From: an uncultured Bacteroidales bacterium | GTDB lineage: Bacteria; Bacteroidota; Bacteroidia; Bacteroidales; F082 | Assembly (NCBI GenBank): GCA_937877465.1 | Contig: CALFIT010000082.1 | Coordinates: forward strand, 1 to 16,472 | DNA: 16,472 bases | Reading direction: 5' to 3' | Shown: piece by piece, positions 12,858 through 16,472 of the stretch | Layout of the letters: each line of letters begins with the position of its first letter | How positions within the stretch are numbered: the stretch's first letter is position 1 | Notes under the pieces: model-generated | Told to the model about the DNA's origin: nothing | Databases searched by the model: none | Seen by the model: the letters and a program-made list of their open reading frames with translations, nothing else | Translations under genes and position numbers: made by a program

Positions 12858-13868
12858 TCACCAATCCTCCTCCTCGTCCCCCTTGTTCAGCGTCAGCCAG
12901 ATGAGGTCTTTCAGTTCGTCGATGCCTTGCTGGGCCACGGAGCTGATGAAGACGTGCGGCACTTTCGCGGGCAGTTGCTTCTTGATGTCGTTGATGCGGT
13001 CGTCGTCAACGAGGTCGCACTTCGTGATGGCCAAGATGCGGTCTTTGTCCATCAGCTCAGGGTTGTATTTCTTCAACTCGTTGAGCAGGATGTCGTATTC
13101 CGCCTTCACGTCGTCGGTGTTGGCAGGCACCATGAAGAGCAGGGTCGAGTTTCTTTCGATATGCCTCAAAAACCTGATTCCCAATCCTTTGCCTTCCGCC
13201 GCACCTTCGATGATGCCGGGGATGTCGGCCATGACGAAGCTGCGATGCCCACGGTATTTGACGATGCCGAGGTTGGGCACCAACGTGGTGAAAGGATAGT
13301 CGGCGATTTCGGGCTTGGCCGCCGACACCACCGACAGCAGCGTCGACTTGCCCGCGTTGGGGAAGCCCACCAAACCCACGTCGGCCAACAGCTTGAGTTC
13401 CAAGGTAATCCACTCCTCTTGGTTGGGTTCGCCGGGTTGGGCGAACTTGGGTGCTTGCAGGGTGGCCGTCTTGAAGAAGGCGTTGCCTTTGCCGCCGCGA
13501 CCGCCTTTGAGCAGCACGACCTCTTGCTTGTCCTCGGTGATTTCGCCCATCAGCGTGTGGTCGTCGGCACGATAGGCCACCGTACCCAACGGCACGTCGA
13601 TGTAGACGTTGTCGCCGGCGGCACCCGTCAGTTGGTTCTTGCCACCGGGCACGCCGTCGCCGGCAAACAGGTGCTTGGTGTAGCGCAGGTGGAGCAAGGT
13701 CCAGAGCTGGGCGTTGCCGCGCATGACGACGTCGCCGCCGCGACCGCCGTCGCCGCCGTCGGGACCGCCTTTGGGGATGTATTTCTCGCGGCGGAAGTGC
13801 AGCGAACCCGCGCCGCCCTTGCCTGAGCGACAGAAAATCTTCACATAGTCAACAAAGTTTGAAGTCAT
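12858..13868 (-). CDS. obgE: Obg-family GTPase (ObgE/CgtA)
   Basis: 336-residue GTPase associated with 50S ribosomal subunit assembly and stress control. The glycine-rich Obg fold comes first ([42 protein letters not shown]; about 1-157). The G domain follows: G1 GFPNAGKST (168-176), switch region [12 protein letters not shown]3 DIPG (215-218), G4 TKCD (282-285), G5 SSV (309-311). The protein ends in a short acidic tail, DEEEDW, with no C-terminal OCT domain. The start at 13868 matches the family N-terminus ([12 protein letters not shown]). It lies 95 nt downstream of the class A PBP gene on the same strand. Its stop is directly adjacent to that of ATPase 2, the two together forming TGATCA. 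Confidence 0.96.
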   Translation of the reverse strand: MTSNFVDYVKIFCRSGKGGAGSLHFRREKYIPKGGPDGGDGGRGGDVVMRGNAQLWTLLHLRYTKHLFAGDGVPGGKNQLTGAAGDNVYIDVPLGTVAYRADDHTLMGEITEDKQEVVLLKGGRGGKGNAFFKTATLQAPKFAQPGEPNQEEWITLELKLLADVGLVGFPNAGKSTLLSVVSAAKPEIADYPFTTLVPNLGIVKYRGHRSFVMADIPGIIEGAAEGKGLGIRFLRHIERNSTLLFMVPANTDDVKAEYDILLNELKKYNPELMDKDRILAITKCDLVDDDRINDIKKQLPAKVPHVFISSVAQQGIDELKDLIWLTLNKGDEEEDW

Positions 13869-13886
13869 AGTATTGTTTGTTTGACT

Positions 13887-13955
13887 CGGGACTTCGGGAC
13901 GCGGGACACGAGACCTTTTTCGTCCCGCGTCTCGTGTCTCGCAGTCTCGTGTCTT
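13887..13955. repeat. GGGACACGAGAC-type word repeat between the class A PBP gene and obgE
   Basis: The gap holds GC-rich words: CGGGACTTCGGGACGCGGG, then ACACGAGAC, a T-run, then CGTCCCGCG and two copies of TCTCGTGTCT. CGGGACACGAGAC (13902-13914) pairs at 12 of 13 positions with GTCTCGTGTCTCG (13929-13941), and GGGACG (13896-13901) could alternatively pair with CGTCCC (13921-13926). These competing hairpins could attenuate read-through from the PBP gene into obgE (inference). Confidence 0.65.
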
Positions 13956-13963
13956 ATTATTTA

Positions 13964-16219
13964 TTAAAATTCGTCAATGTATTCAATGCTTTCATTGTCG
14001 TCCGACTGCCAGCAGTTGAAGTCCAAGTCGACGCCGGGGGCGTAAGGCTTGGGGAAGTCGCCCTTGCTGACGTTCAGGTTCTTGTCGGCATAGACTTTCT
14101 TCATGTAGATGGCCCAAATCGGCAGGGCGGTGTGCGAGCCTTGGCCGAGCTTGGTGGAGCGGAAGTGTACGCTGCGGTCTTCGGCACCCACCCAAACGCC
14201 CGTGGTGAGGTCGGGGGTGATGCCCATGAAGTAGCCGTCGCTGTTTTTCTGTGTCGTCCCCGTCTTGCCCGCGATGGGGTTGGTGAGGCCATACAAGGAA
14301 CGCAGGCGGATGCCCGTGCCGCTTTGCACCACGCCTTTCATCAGTTCCACCATCTTGTAGGCCGTCAGCTCGCTCATGGCTTCCGACTCCTCGGGGCTGA
14401 AGCGTTGGATGACGTTGCCGTTCTTGTCCTCGATGCGGGTGATGAACATCGGCTTGATGTAGACGCCTTGGTTGGCGAAGGTGCTCATGGCGCCCACCAT
14501 CTCGATGAGCTTCAGGTCGCACACGCCGAGGCAGATGGCGGGAACCGCGTCGATGGGCGACTCCACGCCCATGCGTCGGGCTTGGGCGATGACGGCGTTG
14601 GGGCCGAACTGGTTCATCAGGTAGGCCGAGATCCAGTTGTTCGACTGCGCCAAAGCGTATTTCAAGGTGATTTCCTCGCCTACGCGACCGCCTGAGTTGC
14701 CTGGCGACCACACCCTGCCGTCTTCCAACTGGATGTTGTACTTGATGTTCGGTATCTTGGTGCAAGGCGTGTATTCGCCTTCCTGCATGGCCAACGAATA
14801 GAGGAACGGCTTGAAGGTGGAGCCTACCTGACGGCGGGCTTGCGTGACGTGGTCGTACTTGAAGAAACGGTAGTCCAAGCCGCCGACGTAGGCCTTCACA
14901 TGGCCCGTGTGCGACTCGATGGAGATGAGGCTGGCTTGCAGGAACCACTTGTAGTAGCGGATGGAGTCCATCGGCGTCATGAAGGTGTCGATGGGCCCGT
15001 CCCACGAGAAGACGGTCATCCGCACGGGGCGGTTAAACTCGGCCTTGATGGAGTCTTCGGGCACGCCTTCGTTCTTGAGGGTACGGTAGCGCTCGGTGCG
15101 CTTCATCGACGTCTCCATGATGTGGTCGATCTCGTCGGCGCTCACGTTGGAGAACGGCGCGTTTCTCTGGCCTTTCCAGTGCCTGTAGAACATCGGCTGC
15201 AGCTCCTTGCCCATGAATTCCTTGACGGCTTCCTCGGCATAGCGTTGCATCCGCGAGTCGATGGTGGTGTAGATGCGCAAGCCGTCGCGGTAGATGTTGT
15301 AGGGCGTGCCGTCGGGACGGGTGGTGTTTTTGGCCCAGTCGGTCAGCTCGCCTCTCAGGAACTCGCGGAAGTAGGTGGCCTGGCCGCTGTTGTGGTCCTT
15401 GATGCTGAAGTGCGTCATGTCGATGGGGATCAGCGAGACGGAGTCGCATTCGGCTTGGGTGATGTAACCGTTGTCGGCCATCTTCTGGAGCACGAGGTTG
15501 CGGCGTCCCATCGAGCGCTCGGGGTTGCGCACGGGGCTGTAGCGCGTCGGCGCGTTGACTACGCCGGCCATCAGGGCGCATTCCTCGAGGGTCATCTCCT
15601 TGGGCTTCTTGTCGAAGAAGGTGCTGGCCGCCGACCGGATGCCGTAGGCGTTGTGGCCAAAGGCCACGGTGTTGAGATACATGGCGATGATCTCCTCCTT
15701 CGAGTAGTTGTGCTCCAACTTGGTGGCCGTGATCCACTCCTGGAACTTGCGGAGCACGAGCTTGGGCTTGCTCAGGTTCTCGCCACGGGGGAAGAGGTTC
15801 TTGGCCAACTGCTGCGTGATGGTGGAGCCGCCGCCTTTGTTCTTCCCGGTCAGCACGCCGAAGGCCACACGAAACAGGGCCCGCTCGTCGATGCCCGAGT
15901 GTTCCATGAAGCGCTCGTCCTCGATGCTGACGAGGGCTTCGGGCATGTAGTGCGACAGCTCGGCATACCGCACATTGGAACGGTTCTCGATATAATAGGA
16001 ACCCAACAGCTTGCCGTCGGCAGAGTAAATCTCCGTGGCCAAATTGGTGCGCGGGTTCTCCAACTCCTCGAAGGAAGGCATGGTGCCAAAGAGTCCCTTC
16101 GCGACGCAAAAGAAGAACAACACAATCAATAGCAACAGCACCCCGAAGACCTTCCAGAGGTTCTTGATGGCTTTGTTGGCGCTCGGCTTTTGCTTCGTCT
16201 TTTTCTGGTTGTCACTCAT
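13964..16219 (-). CDS. mrcA: Class A penicillin-binding protein (PBP1A-type transglycosylase/transpeptidase)
   Basis: 751-residue bifunctional peptidoglycan synthase anchored in the inner membrane by one helix (about residues 21-44, [20 protein letters not shown]), active in the periplasm. The GT51 glycosyltransferase domain carries [13 protein letters not shown] (catalytic Glu100), [14 protein letters not shown] (130-143) and the [13 protein letters not shown] block. The transpeptidase domain has all three motifs: STFK (Ser467, Lys470), SNN (526-528) and KTGTT (652-656). The acidic tail ends IEYIDEF. No residue needed for either activity is missing. The start at 16219 lies 3 nt after the gldH stop, so the two are co-transcribed. 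obgE follows across a hairpin-rich gap. Confidence 0.95.
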   Translation of the reverse strand: MSDNQKKTKQKPSANKAIKNLWKVFGVLLLLIVLFFFCVAKGLFGTMPSFEELENPRTNLATEIYSADGKLLGSYYIENRSNVRYAELSHYMPEALVSIEDERFMEHSGIDERALFRVAFGVLTGKNKGGGSTITQQLAKNLFPRGENLSKPKLVLRKFQEWITATKLEHNYSKEEIIAMYLNTVAFGHNAYGIRSAASTFFDKKPKEMTLEECALMAGVVNAPTRYSPVRNPERSMGRRNLVLQKMADNGYITQAECDSVSLIPIDMTHFSIKDHNSGQATYFREFLRGELTDWAKNTTRPDGTPYNIYRDGLRIYTTIDSRMQRYAEEAVKEFMGKELQPMFYRHWKGQRNAPFSNVSADEIDHIMETSMKRTERYRTLKNEGVPEDSIKAEFNRPVRMTVFSWDGPIDTFMTPMDSIRYYKWFLQASLISIESHTGHVKAYVGGLDYRFFKYDHVTQARRQVGSTFKPFLYSLAMQEGEYTPCTKIPNIKYNIQLEDGRVWSPGNSGGRVGEEITLKYALAQSNNWISAYLMNQFGPNAVIAQARRMGVESPIDAVPAICLGVCDLKLIEMVGAMSTFANQGVYIKPMFITRIEDKNGNVIQRFSPEESEAMSELTAYKMVELMKGVVQSGTGIRLRSLYGLTNPIAGKTGTTQKNSDGYFMGITPDLTTGVWVGAEDRSVHFRSTKLGQGSHTALPIWAIYMKKVYADKNLNVSKGDFPKPYAPGVDLDFNCWQSDDNESIEYIDEF

Positions 16220-16222
16220 ATA

Positions 16223-16472
16223 TCATTGTTTTTCGATGTATAGTCCGATGTCGGAGATGCCATGCAAGACGGGCTCGCGCATGGCTTGCTCGATCTCGAA
16301 GTGGTAGGTGCCCTCAAGCGGAAACCGCAGCCCCGTGTTGAGGGGCACGAGCAGGTCTCTCATGCTGCCGCTGCTCTTGCCGATCCAGCGGCCTTCCGTC
16401 GTGGCCAAGGTGCATTCTATCGTGTCGTGCGTGACGTTGCCGTTGGGCATCCGCGTGTGGAGGAAGACGAAG
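16223..16472 (-). CDS. gldH: Gliding motility lipoprotein GldH (5' truncated)
   Basis: The C-terminal 82 residues are visible; the frame continues past the window edge (FVFLHTRMPNGNVTHDTIEC), so the apparent ATG at 16450 is internal. The GldH-type ending is clear: LRFPLEGTYHFEIEQAMREP followed by LHGISDIGLYIEK. GldH is a lipoprotein first defined in Flavobacterium gliding and type IX secretion, but orthologues are conserved in non-gliding Bacteroidales, where their role is less clear. The signal peptide and lipobox lie outside the window. The stop is 3 nt before the PBP start, an arrangement consistent with one envelope operon. Confidence 0.88.
   Translation of the reverse strand, partial: FVFLHTRMPNGNVTHDTIECTLATTEGRWIGKSSGSMRDLLVPLNTGLRFPLEGTYHFEIEQAMREPVLHGISDIGLYIEKQ

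Noticed and set aside
14840..16132. 430-codon open frame on the plus strand opposite the class A PBP gene, and similar long frames opposite other genes
   Set aside because: These are GC-rich antisense shadows of strongly conserved genes and have no recognisable domain.
16223..16450. Complete 75-residue small protein starting at 16450
   Set aside because: The frame stays open to the window edge with GldH-like sequence (FVFLHTRMPNG), so it is a truncated gldH and not a short gene.

Overview
The window is a stretch of a Bacteroidota (probably Bacteroidales) chromosome. The evidence is a gldH fragment (a gene confined to that phylum), repeated TAnnTTTG promoter boxes in place of E. coli-type -10 boxes, no Shine-Dalgarno sequences before the starts, a 314-residue purC, and an outer-membrane barrel ending in Phe. 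Most genes are GC-rich housekeeping genes. Scattered among them are AT-richer accessory genes and at least six families of intergenic repeats.

Layout. 1-2087: the 3' end of gpmA converges on a BamA/TamA-like outer-membrane barrel gene, across a word-repeat hairpin region. 2183-2940: mntP (Mn efflux), then tRNA-Pro(CGG) and its terminator. 2966-5215: a U32-family (TrhP-like) gene with a CGTCATTGCGAGG-type repeat on each side, then a PHP histidinol-phosphatase gene. 5208-6672: an AAA/DUF4143 ATPase gene flanked by 70-bp imperfect direct repeats. 6671-9809 (minus): phoH, a GIY-YIG nuclease gene, a REP-associated Y1 transposase with six REP-like palindromes, and purC. 9942-11324: a divergent SAM-hydrolase-family gene converging on a PAP2 phosphatase gene. 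11397-12857: a second AAA/DUF4143 ATPase gene behind a 33-nt periodic GTTGG array. 12858-16472 (minus): gldH, a class A penicillin-binding protein gene and obgE.

How the genes fit together. gldH and the class A PBP gene form a tight envelope operon with a 3-nt gap, followed by the ribosome-associated GTPase gene obgE. gpmA (glycolysis), purC (purines), hisK (histidine), the U32 gene (RNA modification) and tRNA-Pro are unrelated housekeeping functions. The accessory genes look inserted: ATPase 1 between hisK and purC, GIY-YIG plus transposase between phoH and purC, and ATPase 2 between the PAP2 gene and obgE.

The most interesting signal is the pair of DUF4143 ATPase genes. Both are preceded by an A/T-rich leader with a 33-nt period, and both have a TAnnTTTG box exactly 23 nt before the ATG. 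Parts of the leader sequence are shared, and one leader is duplicated downstream of its gene so that it fills the whole gap between two stop codons. This looks like a gene cassette with a characteristic control or integration sequence. No gap between genes exceeds 300 bases; the largest (7616-7844) is full of REP-like palindromes.
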